From NCBI GenBank assembly GCA_036377675.1, contig DASUXY010000023.1, positions 10,818 to 74,817 of the forward strand: a stretch of 64,000 nt of DNA, read 5' to 3'. A program made the translations under genes and the position numbers. The notes beneath the pieces were generated by a model that was not told the DNA's origin, did not search any database, and worked only from the letters and a program-made list of their open reading frames with translations. Shown here piece after piece: positions 33,339-43,326 of this stretch. The DNA comes from DASUXY01 sp036377675. GTDB taxonomy: Bacteria; Bacillota; Bacilli; Bacillales; Amphibacillaceae. Position 1 is the first letter of the stretch; every line of letters begins with the position of its first letter.

Positions 33339-34439
33339 TTATATGATTCGAATTTGTTTCGTATTATCATCTTTATAATGTCGATAAAATTGAACGATAG
33401 CTTCTACAATCTGATTAAAAGGAGGACAAGAAATAGTCGTTCCATTTAGATCGCGAATCGTTTGTGTACAGTCGTATGATGATTGGATGGTTAAGTAATC
33501 TATTGCTTGTCGTTCCACGTGGAGCCATTTTCGTATGAGTGGAATGGTTAGTAAAGATCGAACGAGTGAAACGGATATCTTTCCTTTAGGTCGTTTATGT
33601 AAATATATTTCGGATAGCATTTTTTGCATGTCGTGCATACTGTGTGGCAGAGGATTTGTTACGTGATATGTTTTTCCTTCCCCAATGCGATGGGTCGATA
33701 AATAACTCGTTGCCTTTAATACATAATCAATTGGAACAAAATTTCCCTCGGCGTTCCCATCGCCGAAATATGGGAAAAAGGGTAAAAAGCGTAATCGATC
33801 GAAACAATTTAACATAAAATAAAGACCATCGAATTTGCTCGTTTCCCCTGTTTTGGAATGACCAATGACAATTCCTGGCCGAATAATCGTTGTTGGGATG
33901 TCTAGCATGATTTTCTGGACAAGTATTTCTGCTACATATTTTGTTTTTTCATAATGATTTTTAAACGTTTGACCTTCATTTAATTCGTGCTCATAAATAC
34001 GGCCTTCTCGTGTACCAGATACATAAGCTGTACTAAAGTAAATATATCGTTTAAGGTTTTTTAATCGAAGTACCCAATTGTTCATCTCATTTGTTCCCTT
34101 GACATTTACTCGGTAAGCAATCTGTTTGGAAACAGCGAGATCATAAATAGCAGCGAGATGAAAAACGTGCGTCACAGATGTTTGTAACGTAACGTTTACT
34201 TCATCATTAAGACCTAAGTTCGTTTTGGTAATGTCTCCTGTAATGATCGTGAACAGATTTTCATTGCGATGAACATGCTGTCCTATGCTGTTAAGTGCTT
34301 CGTAAGCTCGATCGACTTCATGAGGCAAGACAAGTAAATAAATATGTTCGATGTTGTTCTTATGGTCCTCAATAAGCTGTCGTAACAATCCAGAGGCGAT
34401 AAAGCCCGGATACCCCGTTAACAAATATATATCATCCAT
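33339..34439 (-). CDS. extended SDR / NAD-dependent epimerase-like protein (male-sterility domain type)
   Basis: 366 residues from ATG 34439, seven bases after AAAGGAGG (the frame extends six codons further). Nucleotide motif LLTGYPGFIASGLL is close to TGxTGFxG, with Tyr/Lys in YEKTKYVAE and Thr/Ser in YFSTAYVSGT. It resembles the NAD-binding_4 group (fatty acyl-CoA reductase/male sterility-like, YutF-type neighbours). Substrate unknown; lipid-linked reduction is possible. It stands alone. Confidence 0.7.
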   Translation of the reverse strand: MDDIYLLTGYPGFIASGLLRQLIEDHKNNIEHIYLLVLPHEVDRAYEALNSIGQHVHRNENLFTIITGDITKTNLGLNDEVNVTLQTSVTHVFHLAAIYDLAVSKQIAYRVNVKGTNEMNNWVLRLKNLKRYIYFSTAYVSGTREGRIYEHELNEGQTFKNHYEKTKYVAEILVQKIMLDIPTTIIRPGIVIGHSKTGETSKFDGLYFMLNCFDRLRFLPFFPYFGDGNAEGNFVPIDYVLKATSYLSTHRIGEGKTYHVTNPLPHSMHDMQKMLSEIYLHKRPKGKISVSLVRSLLTIPLIRKWLHVERQAIDYLTIQSSYDCTQTIRDLNGTTISCPPFNQIVEAIVQFYRHYKDDNTKQIRII

Positions 34440-35063
34440 GCAAACGCCTCCTTTCATTTATAGTATGTAAATGATCTATGGAAAACTCGCACTTGCTTAT
34501 ACTTGCTATGATTTAAATGGATCAGTATATGTCTATCCTCACCTTACTCGTATACGTAACTGTGGATTAGGATGAACAAAATTGCTGAGCAACTATGTGT
34601 CTGTCGGCACAGCGAAAAACGATCTGACATAAACTTCTTCCAAAAGACTAATTTGCACGATCGGACGGCTATTTATGCAGTGAAACACGGTATTTCTGAA
34701 TATGAATAACGATTAAGTACGTGATGTCTTTCACAATAAATTTCAAGATATTGTGACATCTATCGTGCCACAAATGAATAATCATCCTTTATACTAGTAT
34801 TTGTTGTCACCTATTTATAATGCTATTCCGTAGCCATTTTCTGTTCGTTTACGAATGCATCTTTCACGTTGTAGATGAAAACAACGTACTGGCATGAGGA
34901 GAAAAATCATTAAAAAATGTATGGTGAACGTTCCATACAAAGATTCGAGTCATCATAGGTACATGGCACCTAGATGTAAATGTTCAGCATACGTGTGTCG
35001 AAACATTCAGTGATGGAAACAACGCTGAATGACGTTTTACTTTATGAAAAAAGGAGTTTCGTA
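34440..35063. other. intergenic region with a hairpin upstream of ctaG
   Basis: About 620 bases. 34723-34760 forms a dyad: GATGTC-TTTCACAATA pairs with TATTGTGACATC, interrupted by a small bulge; the core TCACAA/TTGTGA resembles FNR or Rex-type boxes but the spacing is wrong. No gene is seen. Confidence 0.35.
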
Positions 35064-35888
35064 ATGATAGGTCTTATCTTAGATGAATTCCACTTCGCTT
35101 CCTTATGGAATGGTGGAATCTTGTTATTTGTTTTATTTGGAGCGATTATCTATTTATTCATTTTACCAGCAGGAGAAGATCATTCGGTTTGGAAAACCAT
35201 TTTTTTCTTTATCGGTTCGATTGTCCTGTTTGTGTCGATTGGGAGTCCGTTAAATATTGTAGGAAGAATACAATTTAGTACACATATTATTCAGATTTTG
35301 CTCTTATTGTTTATCGCACCTCCTTTCATGATTTATGGATTAAAAAGGAAGTGGTTCGATTACGTCATTGCTACGTATCCAACGGTTAAAAAAGTGATTT
35401 ACTCGTTGACGCATCCCGTATTTGCAATAGTGTTGTTTTATCTTTTATTTTACGGGTATCACATTCCAGCAATATTTAACTTTGCGAGAGTGGATCTTTA
35501 TATTAATTACTTTTATTTACTCGTCTTGTTTATTGCAGCGATTTTATTGTGGGTACCTATTTTTTCGCAACATCGTTTAACGAAAAAACAAAAAATAATA
35601 TATAGTGTTACAAACATCGTGTTACTACTTCCGTATGGGGTTGTACTATTGTTAGCAAAGGGCAACTTATATACGGTTTATACAGACCTTAGTTCTTTTA
35701 TTTCTGCTCTTGAAGTTTGTTTACCTGTTGGAAAAGCGTTACCTACAACGTATTATGAAGCACTTCTTCCATTTGCCCCAGTCGATGAGCAAGTGAAAGG
35801 TGGTAAACTTTTAATCGCTGCAGGAACTGCGATTTTTGTTCTTATGATTGGTTTATTGCAGTTTGTTAAAAGTAAACAAACTAAATAA
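35064..35888 (+). CDS. ctaG: cytochrome c oxidase assembly factor CtaG
   Basis: 274 residues from ATG 35064 (AAAAGGAG seven bases before; the open frame starts 28 codons earlier). Seven or so membrane spans with conserved caa3_CtaG features: SIGSPLNIVG, STHIIQILLLLFIAPPFMIYGL, and HPVFAIVLFYLLFYGYHIP. CtaG helps assemble caa3-type cytochrome c oxidase. It lies alone rather than in a cta operon. The bd oxidase remnant at 26 kb shows that the organism may rely on haem-copper oxidases. Confidence 0.85.
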   Translation: MIGLILDEFHFASLWNGGILLFVLFGAIIYLFILPAGEDHSVWKTIFFFIGSIVLFVSIGSPLNIVGRIQFSTHIIQILLLLFIAPPFMIYGLKRKWFDYVIATYPTVKKVIYSLTHPVFAIVLFYLLFYGYHIPAIFNFARVDLYINYFYLLVLFIAAILLWVPIFSQHRLTKKQKIIYSVTNIVLLLPYGVVLLLAKGNLYTVYTDLSSFISALEVCLPVGKALPTTYYEALLPFAPVDEQVKGGKLLIAAGTAIFVLMIGLLQFVKSKQTK

Positions 35889-36365
35889 CATGTTATAAAA
35901 GGAAGAGTAAACAATAAAAGGAAATAACATCGGTAAAAAATAAATAAAACGACGAAACGAGCTGTTAGGCTCGTTTTTTCTATTAATGAAAATAAATTTT
36001 GTAACTAAGGTCACGGGTCTATGCCAAAAAAGTGACGAAAGGTGAGAGCCTCGGAGAAAATAATATACACGGTGAATATGGAAATCGGATGCGCGATTGA
36101 ATGAATCTTCCATGTTGGAAATGTCCATATATTCATCGGAAAAGGTAATTCGTCTGTTTTTTCGGACGGAATGGGGCTGGAAGTGCTCGTTAGTAGGAAT
36201 AGGAATTCACTAAATGGAGAGAAGGTATGTATAGTTCAACAGAAACAGACAGATGATGTCATTAAGAGTGGTAGCTTTTATGGATGAATTTGTCCAAAAT
36301 TATGTTATACTATAATTTCATTTGTGTTGAGTATATAGAAACTATGTTGAACAAGGATGGTACGT
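35889..36365. other. intergenic region between ctaG and the YhgE gene
   Basis: It holds the ctaG terminator at its start; further on an A/T-rich region (about 36285-36325, TTATACTATAAT) looks like a promoter. No gene is seen. Confidence 0.4.
35955..35980 (+). terminator. Rho-independent terminator of ctaG
   Basis: AACGAGC/GCTCGTT stem with TTTTTT tail. Confidence 0.82.
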
Positions 36366-38660
36366 GTGAAGAACGTATGGAACATTTACAAAAATGATAT
36401 CAAAAATATTAGTACAAATTGGGTAGCCGCAATCGTCATCGGTGGGCTCTTATTTTTACCTTCCTTATATGCGTGGTTTAATATTAAAGCGTCATGGGAT
36501 CCATATGGTCAGACCGAACAAATTCCCGTTGCGCTCGTCAATGAAGACCAAGGTGCAAAAGTAAGAGATGATGAAATAGATGTTGGTCAACAATTAGTCG
36601 ACGAGTTAAAGGAAGACGAATCTTTGGATTGGAAGTTTGTTGATCGAACGACAGCAATGGATAAAGTGGAGTATGGTGATTATTTTGCAGCCGTAATTAT
36701 TCCTAAAGACTTTTCTGAAAAATTAGCTACAGTAACGAGTAAAGAGCCAGAAAAGGCGAAAGTCGAATATTATGTCAATGAAAAAATTAACGCTATTTCT
36801 CCAAAAATTACGGAAAAAGGAGCTAGCGTCATTGTCGATGATATTAGTAAAAACTTTATTTCTACCGTAAACGGTGTCATCTTTGAAATCTTTAACAAAA
36901 TAGGGATTGAGTTGGAAAAAGATATTCCCGACATCGAACGTTTTCAAGAATATGTGTTTACATTGGAGGAAAACCTTCCTGAAATATACGATTTGTTGAC
37001 TGATTCAATGGATGATGCTAACCGAGCGTCAAATATAATTGCTGATGCTCAAAAACTCATTCCAGAAGTACAAGATGTAATGGATTCAGGTCTGGAAACG
37101 ATCGATGATACCGTTGACCTTTTAAATGAGGCTGAATCGACCATCGATGAAATGGGACCGAAAATTAAAGCTGAGCTAAATAAAGTGCAAGAAATTGCTG
37201 ATCAAGCGAATGAATTTCTTGGAAAGATTGATGCAGCTGATATTAATATGGAAAAAGGGATCTCTCTTATTGATCAATTAGATGAAGATATTAATCTTGC
37301 ACTCGAAAAAATTGCGACCATGGAAAATGTGTTGCAATCCTTAAAAGAAATCGATCCTCCTCCGCTTGATGAACTAAAAGATTTAAAAGAGGACCAGAAG
37401 CGTAGTGAAGAAGATGCAGATGAAGCTAAAGAAGATGAAGAAGAACAAGTGGAACCTCCGATTGATGGTGAGGAAGTTATTGCAACACTTGAACAAAATG
37501 ATGAACTCATTGACGAAGCCTTAGCACAATTAGATCGTTTAAAGAAAGAACTACAAGAGATTCAATCACAGTCGAAACAGATCCGTTCATTTGTTACTGA
37601 TAAAAAAGAAGAAGTCGAAGAAAAATTTTCTTATTTACAACAGTTGACAAGTAAGACAAGTACAAAAATAGATGCATTTGTAAAAGAATATAATGAAACG
37701 ATTGAACCGACTGTTTTAGCAAAAATAGCTCAAGCAAAGAAGACATTGAGCGATGCCCGAAGTATATTAGTCGATATTCAATCTACTTTGCCAGAAGTTG
37801 AAAAGATTTTAAAGAATACAGATACACATCTTGAAGACGGGAAAGAATATATCGATTATGCTCTCGGTGAATATCCGTATATCAATGATAAAGTAAACGA
37901 ATTAGCCGATAAAATTAGAGATTTAGAGGACGAAGCAGACTTACAAGAAATCGTTGACTTATTAAAAAATGATCCAGAAAAAGAGCGTGGCTTTTTAGCT
38001 GAACCTGTCGTCTTACATGAAAATAAGTTGTTCCCCATTGAAAATTACGGAACAGGGATGACGCCATTTTACACGTCTCTTGCGATTTGGGTCGGGGGAC
38101 TATTGTTGATTTCGCTCGTCTCAACAGAAGTTCACAAACACGAGAACTTAAACTTTACAGGGCGACAAATGTATTTTGGGCGATTATTCACTTTTATAAC
38201 GCTTGGTCTTTTACAGACGTTAATCGCTACCGTCGGTGATATTTTTATCATTGGGGTCGATATGAGTGCGCCATTTTTATTCGTTGTCTTTGGTTTGTTA
38301 ATTAGCGTCGTATTTATTACGATTATTTATACGCTTACCTCTGTTTTTGGTGATGTAGGAAAGGCCGGGGCGATCATTTTACTCGTTTTACAAATCGCTG
38401 GTTCCGGGGGAACGTATCCAGTCGTTCTTTTACCAGAATTCTTTCAAATGGTTAACCCGTTTTTGCCGTTTACGTATGCAGTTGATTTGATGCGTGAAGC
38501 CGTTGGAGGAATTGTCTGGACACGAACGATTAGAGATATAATCTTCATTTCATTGTTCGGTTTTCTGGCGATCATATTTGGTGCCTTTCTTAAAGAGCCG
38601 ATTAGTAAACATACGAATAAATTGATGAAAAAATCGAAGGAATCAGGTATGTTCCATTAA
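36366..38660 (+). CDS. YhgE/Pip domain membrane protein (phage-infection-protein/ABC-2-like)
   Basis: About 764 residues. One span near residues 15-37 (WVAAIVIGGLLFLPSLYAWFN), a large extracytoplasmic region with long coiled-coil stretches (about 190-580, Glu/Lys-rich), and five spans at the C terminus with the ABC-2-like LLVLQIAGSGGTYPV. YhgE/Pip proteins are envelope proteins linked to phage infection or export (ESX-type, T7SS EsaA-like fold). I prefer GTG 36366, eight bases after AAGGA; ATG 36357 is an alternative. Monocistronic. The partner is unknown. Confidence 0.82.
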   Translation: MKNVWNIYKNDIKNISTNWVAAIVIGGLLFLPSLYAWFNIKASWDPYGQTEQIPVALVNEDQGAKVRDDEIDVGQQLVDELKEDESLDWKFVDRTTAMDKVEYGDYFAAVIIPKDFSEKLATVTSKEPEKAKVEYYVNEKINAISPKITEKGASVIVDDISKNFISTVNGVIFEIFNKIGIELEKDIPDIERFQEYVFTLEENLPEIYDLLTDSMDDANRASNIIADAQKLIPEVQDVMDSGLETIDDTVDLLNEAESTIDEMGPKIKAELNKVQEIADQANEFLGKIDAADINMEKGISLIDQLDEDINLALEKIATMENVLQSLKEIDPPPLDELKDLKEDQKRSEEDADEAKEDEEEQVEPPIDGEEVIATLEQNDELIDEALAQLDRLKKELQEIQSQSKQIRSFVTDKKEEVEEKFSYLQQLTSKTSTKIDAFVKEYNETIEPTVLAKIAQAKKTLSDARSILVDIQSTLPEVEKILKNTDTHLEDGKEYIDYALGEYPYINDKVNELADKIRDLEDEADLQEIVDLLKNDPEKERGFLAEPVVLHENKLFPIENYGTGMTPFYTSLAIWVGGLLLISLVSTEVHKHENLNFTGRQMYFGRLFTFITLGLLQTLIATVGDIFIIGVDMSAPFLFVVFGLLISVVFITIIYTLTSVFGDVGKAGAIILLVLQIAGSGGTYPVVLLPEFFQMVNPFLPFTYAVDLMREAVGGIVWTRTIRDIIFISLFGFLAIIFGAFLKEPISKHTNKLMKKSKESGMFH

Positions 38661-39035
38661 GAGAATATGTGTTTAATCCATTCATGTTCTTTATTTGTTT
38701 GGGGCGTACGACTGAATAAAATGACTGGAAAAATGAACGATGGGGGCTGTCTAATAAGTTTATTTTTCACTTTAGATGGCCGATTTAAAAAATCCAAATC
38801 ATTGATTTGTCAATGGTTTGGATTTTTGTGTTTAACTTACGTTTTATCCTTTTAGGACAGTCCCTTTCTTTATTGAGTGATAGTGGTTTAATAAAGAGAA
38901 TAATTTGCTCAATTACAAATAACTACCAGTCGAATTGCATTCTCATCTGTTAGGAAGTTTTGTATAATAGGTTTATAGATTTTAAACAGATGAACATTGC
39001 GTAATCTGTTTTTTAATAGAAAAGGTGACATCAGG
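38661..39035. other. intergenic region with repeat copy 3
   Basis: It contains the nested-hairpin repeat at 38742-38865 and then an A/T-rich stretch with TATAAT near 38963 as likely promoter of the hydrolase gene. A short open frame over it is not a gene. Confidence 0.5.
38742..38865 (+). repeat. nested-hairpin repeat, copy 3 (related type)
   Basis: Outer ends GGGGCTGTCTAATAAG and CTTTTAGGACAGTCCC are inverted repeats. Inside, AAATCCAAATCATTG/CAATGGTTTGGATTT (one G-T pair) forms a 15-base hairpin. It has the same overall design as copies 1 and 2 but a different core sequence. It lies just after the YhgE-type gene. Confidence 0.6.
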
Positions 39036-39995
39036 TTGAAAGGTAAAAAGGTTGTTCGAATACTTACAGGGATTATTATTATTTTTATCCTTATCGATTT
39101 TATTACTAGTTTTTATTTCTATCATTTAGCGATCCAAAGAGGACCGAAAGATTTTTTAAAAGGAAATGACGATTTAGAAGTATCTGCTAAAGCACTGGAT
39201 GTCTTTTTAGAAGGGGATTGGCGAGATTGGGTAGCGGAACAGCCGTTTGAAGAAATCGATTTAACATCTTATGATGGTTTACAGTTAAAAGGTTATTTAT
39301 TGGAAGCTAGACAACCGTCAAATAAAGTCGTCGTAATGGCTCACGGTTATTTAGGGCGAGGAAGTGACATGGGGTTGCTTGGCCAATATTATTATGAAGA
39401 ATTAGGATACAATGTGTTCATGGCGGACGCACGAGGCCATGGTCAAAGTGAAGGTGATTATATCGGGTTCGGTTGGCATGATCGGCTTGATTATGTTGAC
39501 TGGATTAATCGTTTAGTCGATCGTTTCGGATCAGATACTGAAATTGTTTTGCATGGTGTTTCGATGGGCGGAGCAACTGTTTTGATGACGAGTGGTGAAC
39601 CATTACCTGACCAAGTAAAAGCTGTAATTGCTGATAGCCCGTATACGAGTGTATACGACATGTTTTCTTATCAAATGTCGCGAATGTTTCGGTTACCATC
39701 GTTCCCAATTTTAGATAGTACGAGTTTAGTAACACAACTGAAGGCAGGGTATTCGTTGCGAAAAGCTTCTGCTTTGGCGCAAGTTAAACGAGCAGATGTT
39801 CCTATTTTATATATTCACGGGAAGGAAGATACATTCGTTCCGACACGGATGTCGAAAGAGCTCTATGAGCATACAAATAGCGAGGCAGAACTTATGATTG
39901 TCGATGGAGCAGGACATGGTGAAGCATTTGTACTGGATCGCGAACGTTATTTGCAAAAGTTACATTCATTTTTGAACAAACATATCGATTCTTGA
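39036..39995 (+). CDS. alpha/beta hydrolase, membrane-anchored
   Basis: 319 residues from TTG 39036 (AAAAGGTGA eight bases before). An N-terminal span (VVRILTGIIIIFILIDFITSFYF) precedes a cytosol- or outside-facing hydrolase domain: oxyanion HGYLGRG, nucleophile GVSMGGA, acid in YIHGKEDTFVP, His in GAGHGEAF. It resembles the Bacillus YqkD-type esterase-like hydrolases. Substrate unknown. Confidence 0.82.
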   Translation: MKGKKVVRILTGIIIIFILIDFITSFYFYHLAIQRGPKDFLKGNDDLEVSAKALDVFLEGDWRDWVAEQPFEEIDLTSYDGLQLKGYLLEARQPSNKVVVMAHGYLGRGSDMGLLGQYYYEELGYNVFMADARGHGQSEGDYIGFGWHDRLDYVDWINRLVDRFGSDTEIVLHGVSMGGATVLMTSGEPLPDQVKAVIADSPYTSVYDMFSYQMSRMFRLPSFPILDSTSLVTQLKAGYSLRKASALAQVKRADVPILYIHGKEDTFVPTRMSKELYEHTNSEAELMIVDGAGHGEAFVLDRERYLQKLHSFLNKHIDS

Positions 39996-40029
39996 CAAGG
40001 TTTTGAAGTTTTACAGCCTTGGCAAATGA

Positions 40030-40071
40030 AAAAGTAAAGGTATAAACGCTTGCGTTTATACCTTTACTTTT
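40030..40071. terminator. bidirectional terminator
   Basis: A 20-base perfect stem AAAAGTAAAGGTATAAACGC/GCGTTTATACCTTTACTTTT with minimal loop, between the convergent hydrolase and dat genes; T-runs exist on both strands. Confidence 0.88.
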
Positions 40072-40093
40072 CGTCGGTTCGTCCGTCAATTAT

Positions 40094-40960
40094 TCATTTT
40101 TCGGTTGGATCGATAATATGAGCATCCTCTTCATAAGCTTGCTGCAACCTTTTCGTAATCGGTCCCGGTGTACCATCATTTATTTGTAGGTTATCCACTT
40201 TAATAATCGGTAAGACTTCAGATGTCGTACTCGTTAAAAACATTTCATCAGCTGTTGGAATGTCATCAAGTGTGAAAGCTTCTTCAATAAATGGAATATT
40301 GAGCTCGTTGGCAAATTGTTCAACGCGCATCCGAACACAACCGTGTAAAATGTTCTTCGTCGTCGGATGTGTGTATATTTTTTTACCTTTGACTAAATAA
40401 ACGTTCGAGGAACTACATTCAGTGACAAGACCGTTTTTATGCAACAACGCTTCATAGCAGTCTTTTTCTTTAGCATCTTGTTTGGCAAGAACGTTAGGAA
40501 GTAAATTTAAACTTTTGATTGAACAATAATCCCAACGCACATCTTCATGGGTAGCTACGCATACTCCTTGCTCTAAGTTTTTTATATTTCGTGGGAGATT
40601 TTCGACATATGCATATACATTTGGCTGAATACGTTCAGGAAAGACATGATCACGTGGGGCCGACCCTCTTGTTACTTGGAAATAAACTTTTCCATCGTCT
40701 GTCATTTGATTGTGTTGCAACAAATCGTTCAATAATTCGGCGAGTTGTTCTTTTTTAAAAGGAAGATCGATTTTGATGGCATGAGCCGAGCGAAATAACC
40801 GTTCTACATGTTCTGTTAGCAAATGATATTTCCCTTGATAAACGCGAATGACCTCATATACACCATCACCAAACTGAAGACCTCTTTCTTCGAATGGATA
40901 CGTTAAGGTTTCCTGATTCACAAAACTCGATTGCGATAAAACGATTGGATAAACAGACAT
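40094..40960 (-). CDS. dat: D-amino acid transaminase
   Basis: 288 residues, fold-type IV PLP enzyme. FEERGLQFGDGVYEV at the N terminus, PLP Lys in CSIKSLNLLPNVLAK, GLVTECSSSNVYLVKG and the TSTTSEVLPI segment are typical of D-alanine aminotransferases. It interconverts D-alanine and D-glutamate, supplying peptidoglycan D-amino acids. ATG 40960 follows AAAGGGG. Monocistronic. Confidence 0.93.
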   Translation of the reverse strand: MSVYPIVLSQSSFVNQETLTYPFEERGLQFGDGVYEVIRVYQGKYHLLTEHVERLFRSAHAIKIDLPFKKEQLAELLNDLLQHNQMTDDGKVYFQVTRGSAPRDHVFPERIQPNVYAYVENLPRNIKNLEQGVCVATHEDVRWDYCSIKSLNLLPNVLAKQDAKEKDCYEALLHKNGLVTECSSSNVYLVKGKKIYTHPTTKNILHGCVRMRVEQFANELNIPFIEEAFTLDDIPTADEMFLTSTTSEVLPIIKVDNLQINDGTPGPITKRLQQAYEEDAHIIDPTEK

Positions 40961-41103
40961 TCTTATTCCCCTTTCCTCCTCTTAAAAGTTATTTTATAAC
41001 GGATTGCTAAGATTGTAAATGATTTGGAAGATCAACGTTTAAGGATTAAACTAGGGAAGAAGATGAATATTGAACGGATGACTTCATATGAAGGGGAGCA
41101 AAA

Positions 41104-42237
41104 ATGAACATACAATCATTAAAACAAGCAGTGATTACGTATAGTGAAGAAATTGGCATTGATAAAATCGGTTTTTCTTCTGCAAATGTATTTCACACAT
41201 TGAAGGAACGGTTGAGACGCCAACAAGAGCTTCAGTATCAGTCTGGTTTTGAAAAAGGGACGATTGCGGAACGAACAGAACCAAAGCGTCTCTTGCCTGA
41301 AGCTCAATCCATTATATCGATCGCTATGGCTTATCCGACACGAATGAAGGATGCCCCGAGAAGTACGAAAGAAGAACGAAGAGGTATTTTTGCACGTGTT
41401 TCTTGGGGAATGGATTATCATGATGTGTTGCGGGACCGACTACAAAAGATTGCAGTATTTTTAAAGGAAAGAGTGCCTGATGTCACTTTTAAGATTATGG
41501 TGGATACGGGGGAGTTGTCCGATCGGGCGGTAGCTGAACGAGCAGGAATCGGTTTTAGCGGAAAAAACACGTCCATCATTACCCCAGAATTTGGTTCGTT
41601 TGTTTATCTCGGTGAATTGATTACGAACATTCCGTTTATACCGGATACCCCCCTTGAAGAGAGTTGTGGAGATTGTCGCATTTGTTTAGATGCTTGCCCA
41701 ACAGGAGCTCTCGTTGAAGGTGGGCAATTAAATGCCAAGCGTTGTATCGCTTTTTTAACGCAGACGAAAGATTTCTTACCAGACGAATTCCGTTTTAAAC
41801 TAGGAAATCGTCTCTATGGATGTGACACGTGTCAAATAGTTTGTCCGTGGAATCGCAAGGTTGACTTTCATCACCATCCGGAGTTTGAACCGGATCCTGA
41901 AGTAGCGAAGCCGAAGTTAAAACCGATGCTCCGAATGTCAAACCGAGAATTTAAGGAAACATTCGGGCATATTTCTGGCTTTTGGCGTGGAAAAAAGCCG
42001 TTACAACGCAATGCAATCATTGGGCTCGGTCATTATCGAGATGAAACAGCTGTCGAACAATTAATTGCTGTAATGAATGAGGATGTACGACCGGAAATTC
42101 GTGGAACAGCAGCTTGGTCCTTAGGGAAAATTGGAACAAAAGAAGCGTTTGCGGCCATTGAAGAGGCGATGAAAAATGAAGAAGATGAACGTGTATTGTT
42201 TGAGATGGAGAAAGGATTACGTTTTCAAACCGAGTAA
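41104..42237 (+). CDS. queG: epoxyqueuosine reductase QueG
   Basis: 377 residues. Cobalamin-binding N-terminal domain, then two 4Fe-4S motifs (CGDCRICLDACPTGAL and CDTCQIVCPWN), and a C-terminal HEAT-like repeat (VRPEIRGTAAWSLGKIGTKEA). It performs the last tRNA-level step to queuosine. It is first in the Bacillus gene order queG-yhbB-trmL. AAGGGGAGC precedes ATG 41104. It completes the queuosine theme started by queDE at 9 kb. Confidence 0.94.
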   Translation: MNIQSLKQAVITYSEEIGIDKIGFSSANVFHTLKERLRRQQELQYQSGFEKGTIAERTEPKRLLPEAQSIISIAMAYPTRMKDAPRSTKEERRGIFARVSWGMDYHDVLRDRLQKIAVFLKERVPDVTFKIMVDTGELSDRAVAERAGIGFSGKNTSIITPEFGSFVYLGELITNIPFIPDTPLEESCGDCRICLDACPTGALVEGGQLNAKRCIAFLTQTKDFLPDEFRFKLGNRLYGCDTCQIVCPWNRKVDFHHHPEFEPDPEVAKPKLKPMLRMSNREFKETFGHISGFWRGKKPLQRNAIIGLGHYRDETAVEQLIAVMNEDVRPEIRGTAAWSLGKIGTKEAFAAIEEAMKNEEDERVLFEMEKGLRFQTE

Positions 42238-42405
42238 TTGGATGGGAAATTGATTGGCTATAATGGCTTAGATAAGAAGAAGTTTTTATTAACACATGAG
42301 AATATGTATGGCTGCATGTAAAGAAGTTGCTCCTGTAAAAAGTTTATCTACGGCATAAATATTTTTTAAAAACCGCTCCATATACTTATAGTGGAGGGGA
42401 TTTAC

Positions 42406-43254
42406 ATGGGGAAATTGGAGTCCTTTTGGTTGGATATCTTGACAAGTGAGAAATCGTTTCCGAAGTTTTGGGCTCGAAAAAAAACATTATTCTATGAACG
42501 AAATGCCGAAATCGTTCGAGTGAACGGTGATGGGCGAGTTTTCAGCCGGCACCGTTACGATAATAAAGAGCATATCCACTATTTAATGCACCTTTCACTA
42601 TTTATTAAACAGTATGATTATTTTTATGTGGAGGAACAAGTCATTCCTTATCGATTCGAGTTCATAAATGGGAAAATTGTCAATCATCAATACGCCATGA
42701 CGAAAACGATGGAGAGTGAAACAGTCCCATCTTTACAAGTGGGGGATGTGCACCTACATCCGTCACAACGGTTTTCTTATGACCGTCGAGCGGCAGTTCA
42801 ATATGCAGAGCGCTGGTGGAACAGTTACAACCCAGCGTTCGAAAGTTTTTCTGACGATTGCACGAACTTTGTTTCCCAATGTTTATATGCAGGAGGAGCA
42901 CCGATGTGGGGCGCTCCGATTCGCGAAAGAGGTTGGTGGTATGAAGACAATAACTGGAGTTTTAGTTGGTCTGTTGCTCACTCTTTGCGGTGGTATTTAA
43001 GTGGGTCAACGAAAGGGCTAACCGGAAAAGAAGTTGAGAGGGTTGAACAATTACTTCCAGGTGATGTCATTTGTTATGATTTCCAAGGGGATGGGAGGTG
43101 GGATCATACGACGATTGTCGTCGCTAAAGATGCTGATGGCATGCCGCTTGTAAATGCTCATACCGATAATAGCCGCCATCGCTATTGGTCATATGAGGAC
43201 TCTACAGCATGGACGCCTAATATTCAATATAAGTTTTTTACAATCGGTGAGTAA
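42406..43254 (+). CDS. yhbB: YhbB-like protein with putative amidase (PF12671) domain
   Basis: 282 residues from ATG 42406 (GGAGGGG six bases before). The C-terminal half carries DDCTNFVSQCLYAGGAPM, the catalytic Cys-containing motif of the putative amidase domain, with His in WDHTTIVVA and a late Asn/His segment (VNAHTDNSRH). The N-terminal half has no known motif. B. subtilis YhbB occupies the same position between queG and trmL. Cysteine amidase or peptidase acting on the envelope is possible; no signal peptide is seen. Confidence 0.82.
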   Translation: MGKLESFWLDILTSEKSFPKFWARKKTLFYERNAEIVRVNGDGRVFSRHRYDNKEHIHYLMHLSLFIKQYDYFYVEEQVIPYRFEFINGKIVNHQYAMTKTMESETVPSLQVGDVHLHPSQRFSYDRRAAVQYAERWWNSYNPAFESFSDDCTNFVSQCLYAGGAPMWGAPIRERGWWYEDNNWSFSWSVAHSLRWYLSGSTKGLTGKEVERVEQLLPGDVICYDFQGDGRWDHTTIVVAKDADGMPLVNAHTDNSRHRYWSYEDSTAWTPNIQYKFFTIGE

Positions 43255-43326
43255 TCGTGTAATATATTCCTTAAAAAGAGTAAAATCAATGATGTTTTGT
43301 GGAACATCCATGAGGAGAATGATTTT

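Noticed and set aside
37321..37620. Low-complexity Glu/Lys/Asp-rich tract in the YhgE-type gene as a possible repeat or CRISPR-like array
   Set aside because: It is simple coiled-coil coding sequence in frame, with no regular repeat unit.
38667..38855. 62-codon frame after the YhgE gene
   Set aside because: It is made largely from the nested-hairpin repeat and is not preceded by a ribosome binding site.
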